From Akkermansiaceae bacterium UBA7890 (GTDB lineage: Bacteria > Verrucomicrobiota > Verrucomicrobiia > Verrucomicrobiales > Akkermansiaceae): DNA of 22,801 nucleotides. The translations under genes were made by a program, and so were the position numbers. Location: NCBI GenBank assembly GCA_002501065.1, contig DLRK01000072.1, forward strand, positions 17,926-40,726, given 5' to 3'. Each line of letters begins with the position of its first letter. The first letter of the stretch is position 1. Below are positions 1 through 8,335 of the stretch, in pieces. The notes beneath the pieces are model-generated. The model was not told where the DNA came from. It ran no database searches and saw only the letters and a list, made by a program, of their open reading frames with translations.

Positions 1-933
1 ACTGTCACAGTTGCTGTAGAGGAGAATGTCACGCCCCTTCACATTCAGGCGGGTCAACCCGGCCATGCACCCGTAGTTGGTATTCTGGGGACCATCCGGG
101 AGCACCTTGCAATAGGTCAGGTCTTTCCAGGTTTTGCCTCCATCCGTGCTGGTGGCTGTCCAGCGTCGCCGGGGATCAGCCCCTTCCTCCGCCCAGTGCC
201 GGCGGGAATTGTAGTAAACCGTTCCATTGCTCAGCTCCGCGATGGTGGCTTCGCCTGTTCCGTTGGCTGGAAAAGGGTCACTGGTCTCCCACGTCTTTCC
301 CCCGTCATCGCTGAAGACTGCATTGGTGTAATGCTCCGGCCACTTCTCCCGCGCATTCCTGCCGGCATACCAGCGCGATGGGCGGATGATCCTTCCCTTG
401 TGCTCGCCGTGCCGCAGGGTGATCCCATGGTCGTTCATGTGCATCGAGGGCACATTCCCCTTCGAGTCCGGCTTGATGGTGGCCTCGATCTTCTTCCACG
501 TCTTGCCCTGGTCAGCACTCTTGAAGACAGAGATCGGGGCAGGCGGGTGGTGCTTTTCCACGAAAGCGACGATTTCACCCGTTCCCTCATTGACGGTGAG
601 CCCACCGCACTGAAACCCCGGTTTGGAAATGGAAATCTCCTCGCTCCAGGTGGTTCCGGCATCCCGGCTGAGCCGGGCCCGCACGCTGCTGCTGCCGAAG
701 GTGGCCACCACCGTGCCATCGACTCCCACCACCACATTGGGAAAACGCTCCCCCCTGAACACCTGGATCAACTCCATCCCGGCCTCGCCGAGGTGAACAT
801 CTAGTTTCCCCTCCGCCGGAAGACCGGCCACGGTGCTGGGTTCCGCTGCTGTTCCGACACTGGTCAGCATCCAACCACCGAAAGTGGCGAGAATGAGACC
901 ACGGGTCATCTTTTCATAGGTGTGCGCGCTCAT
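1..933 (-). CDS. Exported exo-alpha-sialidase (BNR/Asp-box neuraminidase), 3' end cut by window edge
   Basis: The reverse strand is open from an ATG at 931-933 to the window edge, giving 311 residues of an incomplete protein. A hydrophobic signal peptide occupies about residues 12-31 (ending SVGTAAE). Four Asp-box repeats (S-x-D-x-G-x-T-W type) are visible at about residues 89-96, 139-146, 208-215 and 262-269, the mark of sialidase six-bladed propellers. Between them are a GRIIRPSRW segment (about 180-187), a Glu in GTGEATIAEL (E228) and an Arg in YYNSR (R244), which fit conserved active-site segments of GH33-like sialidases. The probable role is release of terminal sialic acid, or a related sugar, from glycans outside the cytoplasm. 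An alternative start is the in-frame ATG at 907-909, which gives a shorter n-region; neither start has a clear Shine-Dalgarno. It is divergent from the dehydrogenase at 995 with only 61 bases between. The family call is firm; the substrate is not. Confidence 0.88.
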   Translation of the reverse strand, partial: MSAHTYEKMTRGLILATFGGWMLTSVGTAAEPSTVAGLPAEGKLDVHLGEAGMELIQVFRGERFPNVVVGVDGTVVATFGSSSVRARLSRDAGTTWSEEISISKPGFQCGGLTVNEGTGEIVAFVEKHHPPAPISVFKSADQGKTWKKIEATIKPDSKGNVPSMHMNDHGITLRHGEHKGRIIRPSRWYAGRNAREKWPEHYTNAVFSDDGGKTWETSDPFPANGTGEATIAELSNGTVYYNSRRHWAEEGADPRRRWTATSTDGGKTWKDLTYCKVLPDGPQNTNYGCMAGLTRLNVKGRDILLYSNCDS

Positions 934-994
934 GGTGGCTTGGTATGTTGACAAGGAGCATGATCCCCATTGCAGTGGTCGTCTACTCCAATCA

Positions 995-3900
995 ATGAAG
1001 GCTCTAACACCCGCCCCCGGCACAGGCAAGCGGAAGAAACTCACATCTCTGAGTGCCCTGACGGCATGGGGACTGATCCTCGGAGGGCCAATCAACGGTG
1101 CCGAAAAAAAGGCACCCTTCCAGTCCCCTCCATTCAAGGTGCGGGATGGATTCGAGGTCACCCTCGCAGCTGCTCCTCCCCTTCTCAAGTATCCCATGAT
1201 GGCCTGCTTCGATGATCGCGGGCACCTCTACGTGGCCGAAAGCGACGGGCGCAACCTCACCACCCGCAAGGAGATCGAAAAGGAACTGCCCCGCTTCGTG
1301 CGCCGCCTCACTGATACGGATGGTGACGGCGTCTTCGACCAGAGCACCATTTTCGCCGACAGGATGACCATGCCGGAGGGTGGCCTCTGGCACAACGGGG
1401 CCCTCTACATCGTCTCCGCCCCTTACCTCTGGAGACTGGAGGACACGGACGACGACGGCGTGGCCGACAAGCGTGAGAAAATCATCGGGGAGATGGAGTT
1501 CGATGGCCGGGCCAACCAGCACGGCCCCTACCTCGGCCCTAATGGTCGACTCTACTTCAGTGGCGGCCACTTCGGTTACCAGTTTACCGGACCGGATGGC
1601 AGCAGGACCGGACACAGCCGGGCGGGCGGAATCTTCTCCTGTCGCCCGGACGGGAGCGACGTGCGGATCGACGGACAGGGACCGATCAATCCGGTGGACA
1701 TCGCCTTCACCAGGGAGGGCGAGGTTCTTTCCACCGCCGCCATCTACGACAGCTTCGGCGGCAAGCGCCATGACGCGCTCATTCACTGGTTCCCCCGCGG
1801 ACTCACCCAGCGACTCTACGGCCAACCCCTCCTCCCGGAAACCGGCCACCGCGTTCCCGCCACCATTCGCTGGGGACAGGTCGCCCCGGCCGGCTTGATG
1901 CGTTACCGCGGAACGCAGTTCGGCGGGGACTACCGTGACACCCTTTTCGCCTGCCACTTCAATTCCAATCAGGTACGCCACATCAGACTCATCTCCGATG
2001 GCGCCACCTTCACTGCCGGGGACGGGGATTTCCTCACCTCCTCCAGCCGGGACTTTCATCCCACCGATATTCTGGAAGATGCGGACGGCAGTTTGCTCCT
2101 GCTGGACACGGGAGGCTGGTTGAGTTGGGGGTGCCCGCACTCCAAGGCCGCCAAGCCCGAGGTGCTCGGTGCGATCTACCGGATCCGCAGGAAGGAGGGA
2201 TCCTCCCCGAGCGATCCCCGGGGCATGAAGATCCGATGGGACCAATTGGCGGCCCCGGACCTCGCCCAACTGCTTGGCGATCCCCGCCCTGCCGTGCGTG
2301 ACCGGGCCCAGGCACAACTCATCGCCCTGGGGAAGAGTGCCTTCCTGCCCCTCGCCCAACTCCGCTCTCCAGGCCTCACCAGGGATGCCGACGTCCGCAG
2401 ACGGGCGGTCTTCACCATCTCGCAGCTGAGCGTTCCCGGGATCAGTGAGCAGATCCGTTCCTCTCTGGAGGATCCTGCCGTGGAAGTCCGGCGTGCAGCC
2501 GCGCGCTCCCTGGGAGAACTCCGGATCGGCGAGGCCGTGCCGATCCTTGCCCAGGCCCTGACCGACCAGGATGCCGCCGTGCGCCGGGTGGCCGCCACGG
2601 CCCTGGGACGAATTGGCGACAGGAACGCGATCGGTGTTCTCTTCCGTTCCCTGCGGGAAGGTTCCCAGGCGGCCTTCCAACATGCCGTGCGGCTGGCCCT
2701 GATCGAGATCGGGGATGCCGAAGGTTGCCTGCCCTGGCTCAAGGACCCCGCCCCTCACCACCAGGCCACCGCCCTGCGCGTCATGGAGCAGATCGATCCC
2801 AGGTCTCTCGAACTGGAAACCGTGGTTCCCTTCCTGCGCTCCCCCCTCCCCGTGCTGCGCAACGAAGCAAGGCGTATCGTGGCCGGGCGCCCTGACTGGA
2901 AGGGTTCGGTCTTCTCACTCTTCCGCGAACTTCTTGCCGACGAACAGCAGGACCCCTCCTCGACTCAACTGACGGAGGAGATCATGATGGGCTTCGCGAC
3001 CGACGAAGAATTTCACCGCATGCTCGCCCGCCTTCTCTCCGACCAGGCCGCCAGCGAATCCTCCAGGCACCTCCTCCTGTCCTGCCTGGGCTACCTCGAA
3101 CAACTTCCCGCGGACACCGCTCCTGCGGTGGGCTCCCTTCTCGAGAGTCCCTCGCTCAAACTCCGCGGCGAAGCCATCCGTCTCGTCGTCAACTCGAATT
3201 CCTGCTCCCGCTTCCAGAAGGCCGTGGAAGCCATGGCGCTCAAGCCCGGGGAACACCCTCTCATCCGGGCCACCGCTCTCGAGGGCATCGCAGGGCACGG
3301 GGGCAGTCTCTCCAACAGGCAGTTCGCGGTGGCGGAGGAATTGCTGAGTGATCCCGGGTCTGCTCCGGAAGTGAAGAGACAGGCTGCCCAGGCCCTGAGT
3401 CGAATCGAAGTCCGTCAGGAGTCTCCGGACCAGGCCGCGGCCCTCGTCCGCCTCGTCGCCACCGCCACGCCCTTCCACCTCGGCCTCCTCCTCAAACCCT
3501 TCCAGCACCTCGACCCCGCGCAATGGCCGGAGAAGGAGTTCGACGCCCTCGGCGCCACCCTGGCCGGAGCGCTCAAGGAGAGCCCCGGACGCAAGGGTCT
3601 GAGCGGGGAGCAACTCACCACCCTGGCCGGCAGCTTCCCCGCAACCTATCCACAGGCTCACCGCGCCTTTGACGAATTCGCGCGCACGAATGCCGCCGAT
3701 TCGCGGCAGCGGGAAGAAAACCTTGCACAACTCCTCAAGGTGGCCGACCAGGGCAATGCTTCCCGGGGCCGCGTCCTTTTCCACGCCAATCGCTCGACCT
3801 GTTCACTCTGCCACCGCATTGACAACCAGGGCGGCACCCTGGGGCCGAATCTGAGCAGGATTGGAGCGATCAGAAGCGCCAAGGATCTCTTCGAGGCCAT

Positions 3901-4168
3901 CGTCTTTCCCAGTGCCACGGTGGTGAACGGCTTCGAGTCCTATCTCCTCGCGAACAACAGGGGCAACTCCGCCACCGGACTCATCCACCGCGAAACGGCC
4001 GATGCCATCTATCTCCGCCTGGTCAATCAACAGATCGTGCGCATTCCCCGGGACGAGGTCAAAACCCTGCTGCGTTCCCCCGTTTCCCTCATGCCGTCCG
4101 GACTGGGGGGAATCTTGAGCGACCAGGACCTTGCCGATCTGGTGGCCTACCTGCAGGTCTGCAAATAG
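995..4168 (+). CDS. PVC-type membrane-bound dehydrogenase with HEAT repeats and C-terminal c-type haem domain
   Basis: This 1057-residue exported protein has three parts. After a Sec signal peptide (n-region rich in K/R, hydrophobic core SALTAWGLILGG) comes a propeller-like domain at about 40-385 of the Pirellula/Verrucomicrobium dehydrogenase type, with a DTDGDGVFD calcium-loop-like motif. Residues about 410-880 are alpha-helical HEAT-like repeats (for example PAVEVRRAAARSLGELR). The C-terminus, about 920-1055, is the haem-binding domain characteristic of these phyla, with CSLCH at 936-940 and a likely axial Met in SLMPSGL (M1033). The expected role is periplasmic oxidation of a sugar or similar substrate with electron transfer through the haem; the substrate is unknown. 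The frame is open back to 920, but that would overlap the divergent sialidase and precede the signal peptide, so the ATG at 995 is chosen. It converges on the propeller gene ending at 4195. Confidence 0.88.
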   Translation: MKALTPAPGTGKRKKLTSLSALTAWGLILGGPINGAEKKAPFQSPPFKVRDGFEVTLAAAPPLLKYPMMACFDDRGHLYVAESDGRNLTTRKEIEKELPRFVRRLTDTDGDGVFDQSTIFADRMTMPEGGLWHNGALYIVSAPYLWRLEDTDDDGVADKREKIIGEMEFDGRANQHGPYLGPNGRLYFSGGHFGYQFTGPDGSRTGHSRAGGIFSCRPDGSDVRIDGQGPINPVDIAFTREGEVLSTAAIYDSFGGKRHDALIHWFPRGLTQRLYGQPLLPETGHRVPATIRWGQVAPAGLMRYRGTQFGGDYRDTLFACHFNSNQVRHIRLISDGATFTAGDGDFLTSSSRDFHPTDILEDADGSLLLLDTGGWLSWGCPHSKAAKPEVLGAIYRIRRKEGSSPSDPRGMKIRWDQLAAPDLAQLLGDPRPAVRDRAQAQLIALGKSAFLPLAQLRSPGLTRDADVRRRAVFTISQLSVPGISEQIRSSLEDPAVEVRRAAARSLGELRIGEAVPILAQALTDQDAAVRRVAATALGRIGDRNAIGVLFRSLREGSQAAFQHAVRLALIEIGDAEGCLPWLKDPAPHHQATALRVMEQIDPRSLELETVVPFLRSPLPVLRNEARRIVAGRPDWKGSVFSLFRELLADEQQDPSSTQLTEEIMMGFATDEEFHRMLARLLSDQAASESSRHLLLSCLGYLEQLPADTAPAVGSLLESPSLKLRGEAIRLVVNSNSCSRFQKAVEAMALKPGEHPLIRATALEGIAGHGGSLSNRQFAVAEELLSDPGSAPEVKRQAAQALSRIEVRQESPDQAAALVRLVATATPFHLGLLLKPFQHLDPAQWPEKEFDALGATLAGALKESPGRKGLSGEQLTTLAGSFPATYPQAHRAFDEFARTNAADSRQREENLAQLLKVADQGNASRGRVLFHANRSTCSLCHRIDNQGGTLGPNLSRIGAIRSAKDLFEAIVFPSATVVNGFESYLLANNRGNSATGLIHRETADAIYLRLVNQQIVRIPRDEVKTLLRSPVSLMPSGLGGILSDQDLADLVAYLQVCK

Positions 4169-4194
4169 GAGGCCCCGATCCCTCCGCCGGCCCG

Positions 4195-5454
4195 TCAGGA
4201 CCCAATGCAATAGAGCATGGAAAGCGAGCGCGCGTAGATCCGTCCCCCGATCGGAGCGAGGCAGGCCCGGAAGATCTCGTCAACCTCCGCTCCCAGCACA
4301 TTGGTCCTGATCACCTCGAAGCGCTTGCCGGGCTTGAGCACCACGGTCTTCCCCCCGTAGACGGACTGGATGAGGACATGCCCGTCCACGACAAGTGGAG
4401 CTGCGGCATATTCCCCCTTCACTCCAAGATGTTCCTGCCAGTGAATCCTGCCGGTCCCGGCGTCGTAACAGGAAGCCAATCCGGACATCGATACCACAAT
4501 CAGGAAATCGCCCACCACCACGGGGGAGGGCAGGTCCCGTCCACCCCGGTGCGGCGCATGCCAGGCCATGCGGGACTTGGTGACGTCCCCGGATCCCCCG
4601 GGTTTCACCGCGTAGGTGTCTCCCGGTTTGCCATTGACGACATAGAGAAGTCCGTTCGCAAAATCCGGAATCGGCGAACCCCGTCCGTTGAAGGCCCGGC
4701 AGAACCAGAGTTCCTTCCCGTTCTTCGGATCATAGCCCCGGACGCCAAATTCTCCATTCAGCACCAGTTCCTTCTTTCCACCCGTCTCGATCAGGATCGG
4801 CGTGCTCCATCCACCCCGCGGCTTGTCTTCGCGCGCCGTCTGCCACAACGGTTCACCGCTGCCTTTGTCGAGTGCTACAAGTGATGACGCACCCTCCGCA
4901 TCACAGTTCTGGATCACCATGTTTCCCATGATGACCGGGGAGGCGGCCACACCCCACGGCCCCGGGAAGTCGCCCAGCTCCTTCACCCAGAGCTTCTGCC
5001 CGTCAAGATCATAGCAATGCAGGCCGGCCGGCCCGAAAAAGGCCACCACCCGCTCACCATCAGTGGCGCAGGTCGGGGTCGCGTAACTGTTCATGCGGTG
5101 GGGCTTCTCCGGGGAATCGCACGCAATGGTCTTTTCCCAGAGGAACTTGCCCTTCACACCGTCCAGACATTGGAGATAGCGCTCACGGCCGTCATCGGAA
5201 GCACCGGTGAGGAACAGCTTGCCGTCCCAGTTCACCGGTGAGGACTGCCCCTTGCCTTTCAGGGGAACCTTCCAGAGAACCGACTCCGCAGACCACTTGA
5301 GAGGCACATCCCTGGCGGTGGAGTGCCCCCTTCCGCTTGGACCACGAAACTGAGGCCAGTTATCCTCGCCCTGCACCTTTGCATGAGGAAGAACAAACAC
5401 GCAGAGGACGAGAACCGGGAAGGAGTGAACTGAGGAATGATGACTGATTCTCAT
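4195..5454 (-). CDS. Exported PQQ-like beta-propeller repeat protein
   Basis: This 419-residue protein has an N-terminal signal peptide (hydrophobic FPVLVLCVFVLP, cleavage probably near VQGED), followed at once by NWPQFRGPSGRG. That segment opens a large class of planctomycete and verrucomicrobial PQQ-like propeller proteins. Repeated blades follow, each with a strand of the type VLWKVPL, GKFLWEK, GEPLWQT or GKELWFC followed by GKLFLTG, HVLIQS or similar, consistent with an eight-bladed quinoprotein-like fold. No catalytic residues of true quinoprotein alcohol dehydrogenases are evident and no c-haem motif is present. It may therefore be a binding or scaffold propeller rather than an enzyme. 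The start ATG at 5452-5454 is the only one giving a complete signal peptide. It is divergent from the L,D-transpeptidase and convergent with the dehydrogenase at 4168, leaving 26 bases with no obvious terminator hairpin. Confidence 0.85.
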   Translation of the reverse strand: MRISHHSSVHSFPVLVLCVFVLPHAKVQGEDNWPQFRGPSGRGHSTARDVPLKWSAESVLWKVPLKGKGQSSPVNWDGKLFLTGASDDGRERYLQCLDGVKGKFLWEKTIACDSPEKPHRMNSYATPTCATDGERVVAFFGPAGLHCYDLDGQKLWVKELGDFPGPWGVAASPVIMGNMVIQNCDAEGASSLVALDKGSGEPLWQTAREDKPRGGWSTPILIETGGKKELVLNGEFGVRGYDPKNGKELWFCRAFNGRGSPIPDFANGLLYVVNGKPGDTYAVKPGGSGDVTKSRMAWHAPHRGGRDLPSPVVVGDFLIVVSMSGLASCYDAGTGRIHWQEHLGVKGEYAAAPLVVDGHVLIQSVYGGKTVVLKPGKRFEVIRTNVLGAEVDEIFRACLAPIGGRIYARSLSMLYCIGS

Positions 5455-5522
5455 GGGGCAGTGCTACTGGTTGGTCCCCGGATCCTCGCGTCCTGCCGGG
5501 ACAGATAAAGGGAAAACGACCT

Positions 5523-5535
5523 GATTCCGGGAATC
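5523..5535. repeat. 13-base inverted repeat in divergent intergenic region
   Basis: GATTCC and GGAATC flank a single central G. The site lies between the divergent starts of the propeller gene (5454) and the L,D-transpeptidase (5606), where an operator could act on both. Short palindromes occur by chance, so the assignment is weak. Confidence 0.2.
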
Positions 5536-5605
5536 CCTCCTGTTTTTCCGGCCCTTGATCATCCTTACTCGCTTGTTCACCCTTCCACTGCATCAACTCT
5601 GCCTC

Positions 5606-6328
5606 ATGAAAGCGCCGCTGCTCCTTTTGGCCCTTGCCCCGTCCGCTTTCCTGGTGAGTTGTGCCACCGATGACGCCGGCAGGCCCGCCATCCGCTCCCA
5701 GGCCACCAGCAAACTCCCTTCCACCGACCTCTACTACTGGTCAACCGACGAGGAATCCGGCCCTGTCAAGGTGCACATCAATCTTGGCAGGCAACGGCTC
5801 CATGTGGCACGAAACGGAAAGCGTATCGCCTCCGCCTATGTCACCACGGGCCGTGAAGGCCATGACACGCCCCCTGGAAGCTACCGCGTCCAGGAAAAAA
5901 AATTTGGCAAGAAATCCACCAGCTACGGCTGGATCGAAAATTCGGTGGGTGAACGGGTCAATTACGACGCCGGTCCCGGTGATCCCGTTCCCAGAGGTTG
6001 CAACTACGTAGCCGCTCCCATGCCCTACTGGTTACGCCTCACGGGAACCGGAATCGGCATGCATGCCGGCCATATCCCACGCCCCGGCTCCACCGCCTCC
6101 CACGGCTGCATCCGCATCCCTGAAAAATTCGCGGCCAAGCTCTATGGAGCAGTCGGGGTCGGCACCCCGGTCACCATCGAACGGGGCCACTACGACCCCT
6201 GGATCGTCCATCCCGATCCCCTCCCCCGCGAGAAAAAGAAGCCGAGAACCAGAAACGGCCTGCGCGTGGTCTCCCCGGATGACCCCTGGATCATCTGGCC
6301 TGAGGGGCATCCGCGCGCCGGACGATAG
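5606..6328 (+). CDS. Lipoprotein L,D-transpeptidase (YkuD/ErfK family)
   Basis: This 240-residue protein has a lipoprotein signal ending LVSC, so Cys19 would be lipidated. The YkuD catalytic domain spans about residues 52-190. The signature is visible as His153 in GMHAGH and then SHGCIRIP, with catalytic Cys168, the spacing normal for L,D-transpeptidases. Such enzymes form 3-3 peptidoglycan cross-links or attach proteins to peptidoglycan in the periplasm. The C-terminal tail is basic and Pro-rich and carries two similar segments, YDPWIVHPDP and DDPWIIWPEG, about 35 residues apart. The frame is open upstream to a TTG at 5555, but the ATG at 5606 places the signal peptide correctly at the N-terminus. 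It stands alone: its upstream neighbour is divergent and its downstream neighbour convergent (20 bases away). Verrucomicrobiota with peptidoglycan would be expected to use such an enzyme. Confidence 0.92.
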   Translation: MKAPLLLLALAPSAFLVSCATDDAGRPAIRSQATSKLPSTDLYYWSTDEESGPVKVHINLGRQRLHVARNGKRIASAYVTTGREGHDTPPGSYRVQEKKFGKKSTSYGWIENSVGERVNYDAGPGDPVPRGCNYVAAPMPYWLRLTGTGIGMHAGHIPRPGSTASHGCIRIPEKFAAKLYGAVGVGTPVTIERGHYDPWIVHPDPLPREKKKPRTRNGLRVVSPDDPWIIWPEGHPRAGR

Positions 6329-6348
6329 GACCAGGACCGGCAGCCGTT

Positions 6349-7461
6349 TCAGACCGAAACCCAACGCCCTGTTTCCACCGACTGCAAGGCGGCATCGGTG
6401 AACTTCTGCGCGATCCAGCCGTCTTCCAGGTTGGGATGCGCATTGGAACCTTCCTCTCCCCTGATGGCGGGAGCCAACGAAGGGAAAACCCACCGGGAAA
6501 AACGGTTACCGAAGCCTTCGTCCGGTGCCCTCGCCACCACCTGCTTCTCCTGGTCGGGCCTCACCAGGATGACCTCTCCGGACCATCGATCGACGCTCAG
6601 GGAGGCCGAGGTCCCATGCAATTCAAGTTCCGGGGCGAGATGCTTGCGCAGGAAGGTCGCATGCGAGAGCAGGTAGGTTCCCACCGCCCCGTTGGCATAA
6701 CGGCAGGCCACGCTGGCATAATCAACTGTCCCACCCTGCCGCGAACTCCCGGCTGCCTTCGTTCCATCACGGCCCCAGTCGAGCGCCTCGCCCAGGTTGA
6801 TCTCCCCGAGGTCGGCTTTGGAAGGGGTGAGAGTTTCCCCGTGTGCCAGAACGCTGGAGGCTTCCGTCCCCATGATCCAACGCACCACATCATAGGCATG
6901 GGATCCCACGTCCGCAATCGTCCCCGCCGAGGACAGCATGGGATCATCCCGCCAGGTCAACGGCATATCGGCAGGACGCGGATTCTGCCAACGGAAGACG
7001 GTCGAGACGATCTCTCCCAGTTCGTTCGCGGCAACCATCTCCCGTGCGATCTCAAAGACCCGCACCATCCGCGTCCAGAAGGGCACGAAGTGGGCCAGCG
7101 CCGGGCGGGCATCCCGATAAAGCCCCCACATCTCCCCTGCTTCAGCGGCATTCATGCCCACTGGCTTTTCGCAGAGCAGGTGCTTTCCCTGCTCCGCACA
7201 GGCGAGCACGGCTTCGTGGTGCAGGGCATCGGGCGTTCCCACAATCACGAAATTCACCCCGGGATGCTCCACCACCTCCTGCCAGTCCGACGTGGCCAAC
7301 TGCGCACCATCCTCCTCCGCCGCCCTGGCCAGGAGATCTTTCCGCCGGGCACAAACCGCCACAATGCCCGCTTCGTTACACTCCCTTATCTCAGCGCGGT
7401 AGGGAGCTCCGATGAATCCGGTCGCACCCAGCACGCCCACCTTGAAGAGAGGATCCGCCAT
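6349..7461 (-). CDS. Gfo/Idh/MocA family NAD(P)-dependent oxidoreductase
   Basis: This 370-residue protein has no signal peptide, so it is cytoplasmic. The N-terminal Rossmann fold begins VGVLGATGFIG, a glycine-rich dinucleotide loop at residues 12-18. The family motif CEKPVG, with the catalytic Lys at 99, closes that domain. The C-terminal alpha/beta domain holds GTIADVGSHAYD, giving the usual Asp184 and His188 near the active site. The length and motif order are normal for the family, which oxidises or reduces sugars, inositols and related polyols. A Shine-Dalgarno-like AAAGG lies about eight bases before the ATG. It is divergent from the operon at 7592, whose first two products also belong to or resemble this superfamily. 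A shared pathway is likely, but the substrate cannot be read from the sequence. Confidence 0.92.
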   Translation of the reverse strand: MADPLFKVGVLGATGFIGAPYRAEIRECNEAGIVAVCARRKDLLARAAEEDGAQLATSDWQEVVEHPGVNFVIVGTPDALHHEAVLACAEQGKHLLCEKPVGMNAAEAGEMWGLYRDARPALAHFVPFWTRMVRVFEIAREMVAANELGEIVSTVFRWQNPRPADMPLTWRDDPMLSSAGTIADVGSHAYDVVRWIMGTEASSVLAHGETLTPSKADLGEINLGEALDWGRDGTKAAGSSRQGGTVDYASVACRYANGAVGTYLLSHATFLRKHLAPELELHGTSASLSVDRWSGEVILVRPDQEKQVVARAPDEGFGNRFSRWVFPSLAPAIRGEEGSNAHPNLEDGWIAQKFTDAALQSVETGRWVSV

Positions 7462-7591
7462 GGCTGATGCCTTTAGCGGGCCAATTCACCGTGGTCGATC
7501 TTCGATTGTATCCTTGCGCTCCCCGCAGGGGGATTTCTACTACCCACAACTCCGCTCCAAGTCCGACCTGCCCGCCTGAAGTTCGAAGTCC

Positions 7592-8335
7592 ATGTTCAAG
7601 ATCCAAGTCCATGTTGAATCTCCCCGGCGGGCGCTCTATCTCGACGCCATTGACCGGATGTGCGAGGTTGAACTCGTCGAGAAGGATGCCGATGCACTTG
7701 TCACCGACACCGTCGGGGATCCATCTCTCCCCACCCTGCTCGATGCTCCGGAAGAGGGTGACCCCACCCGGTTGTCGGACCTCCAGGGGACTCCCCTGAT
7801 GCCAGCCCATGAGTGGCGCTTCGCACCCAATGTGATCCCGGTGCAGGAGAGCAGATCCCAGGGACAACTCGGCGAACCCGGCCTCCTGCGCATCCACTAC
7901 TGGCTGGCACGAAAAGAATGCCCCCGCACCGTGGCCTTCCATCAGATCGATCTCGCCCAATGGTTTTTCTCCTCTCCGCCTGACTCGGGATACTGCCATG
8001 CCGGTCAGGATCACCTGCTGGTTCACCTCGGCTACCCGGATGGCGGAATGGCACTCGTCGATATCGCCACTGATCGACCGGGCAACTCGGATTACCACTC
8101 CATGCACCTGATCGGTTCCCACGGGGCAGCCTACGCGGATGACCACGAGAACACCCATCTCCTCCTTGGAAAAGCGGGAGCGACGGCGCTCATCCAACCG
8201 GTCAATGCCGTCCTCACAATCCAGAACATGCTTGGGGAGTTCGTGGCCGGGATCCGTGAAAATCGACCTTGGAGCGTGAATCTGCAGGACACCCTCCATG
8301 TTCTCGCAACCCTGAAGGAACTCTCCCATGCCTGA
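7592..8335 (+). CDS. Short Gfo/Idh/MocA-like protein lacking a recognisable NAD-binding motif
   Basis: This 247-residue cytoplasmic protein matches the second half of Gfo/Idh/MocA oxidoreductases in motif order: LGEPGLLRIHYW (93-104), IDLAQWFFSS (119-128), VHLGYPDGGMALVDIA (144-159), HLIGSHGAAYADD (172-184) and a final FVAGIRENRPWSVNLQD (217-233). The first 70 residues are too short for a complete Rossmann domain, and they lack both the GxGxxG loop and the EKP motif. It may be a cofactor-less subunit or partner, or a degenerate paralogue. An in-frame TGA at 7577-7579 shows that the start cannot lie further upstream in this frame, so this is not simply a mis-called start. It is the first gene of a three-gene operon: its last eight bases overlap the next gene (8328). 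Superfamily membership is inferred from pattern only. Confidence 0.75.
   Translation: MFKIQVHVESPRRALYLDAIDRMCEVELVEKDADALVTDTVGDPSLPTLLDAPEEGDPTRLSDLQGTPLMPAHEWRFAPNVIPVQESRSQGQLGEPGLLRIHYWLARKECPRTVAFHQIDLAQWFFSSPPDSGYCHAGQDHLLVHLGYPDGGMALVDIATDRPGNSDYHSMHLIGSHGAAYADDHENTHLLLGKAGATALIQPVNAVLTIQNMLGEFVAGIRENRPWSVNLQDTLHVLATLKELSHA

Noticed and set aside
920..994. A 25-codon N-terminal extension of the dehydrogenase gene from 920
   Set aside because: It would put a polar segment before the signal peptide and overlap the divergent sialidase start. The ATG at 995 gives a proper signal peptide.
1004..2761. A 585-codon open frame on the minus strand opposite the dehydrogenase gene
   Set aside because: It has low-complexity, Gly/Ala/Arg-rich composition and no domains, while the plus strand encodes the clear dehydrogenase domain. 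It is an antisense shadow.
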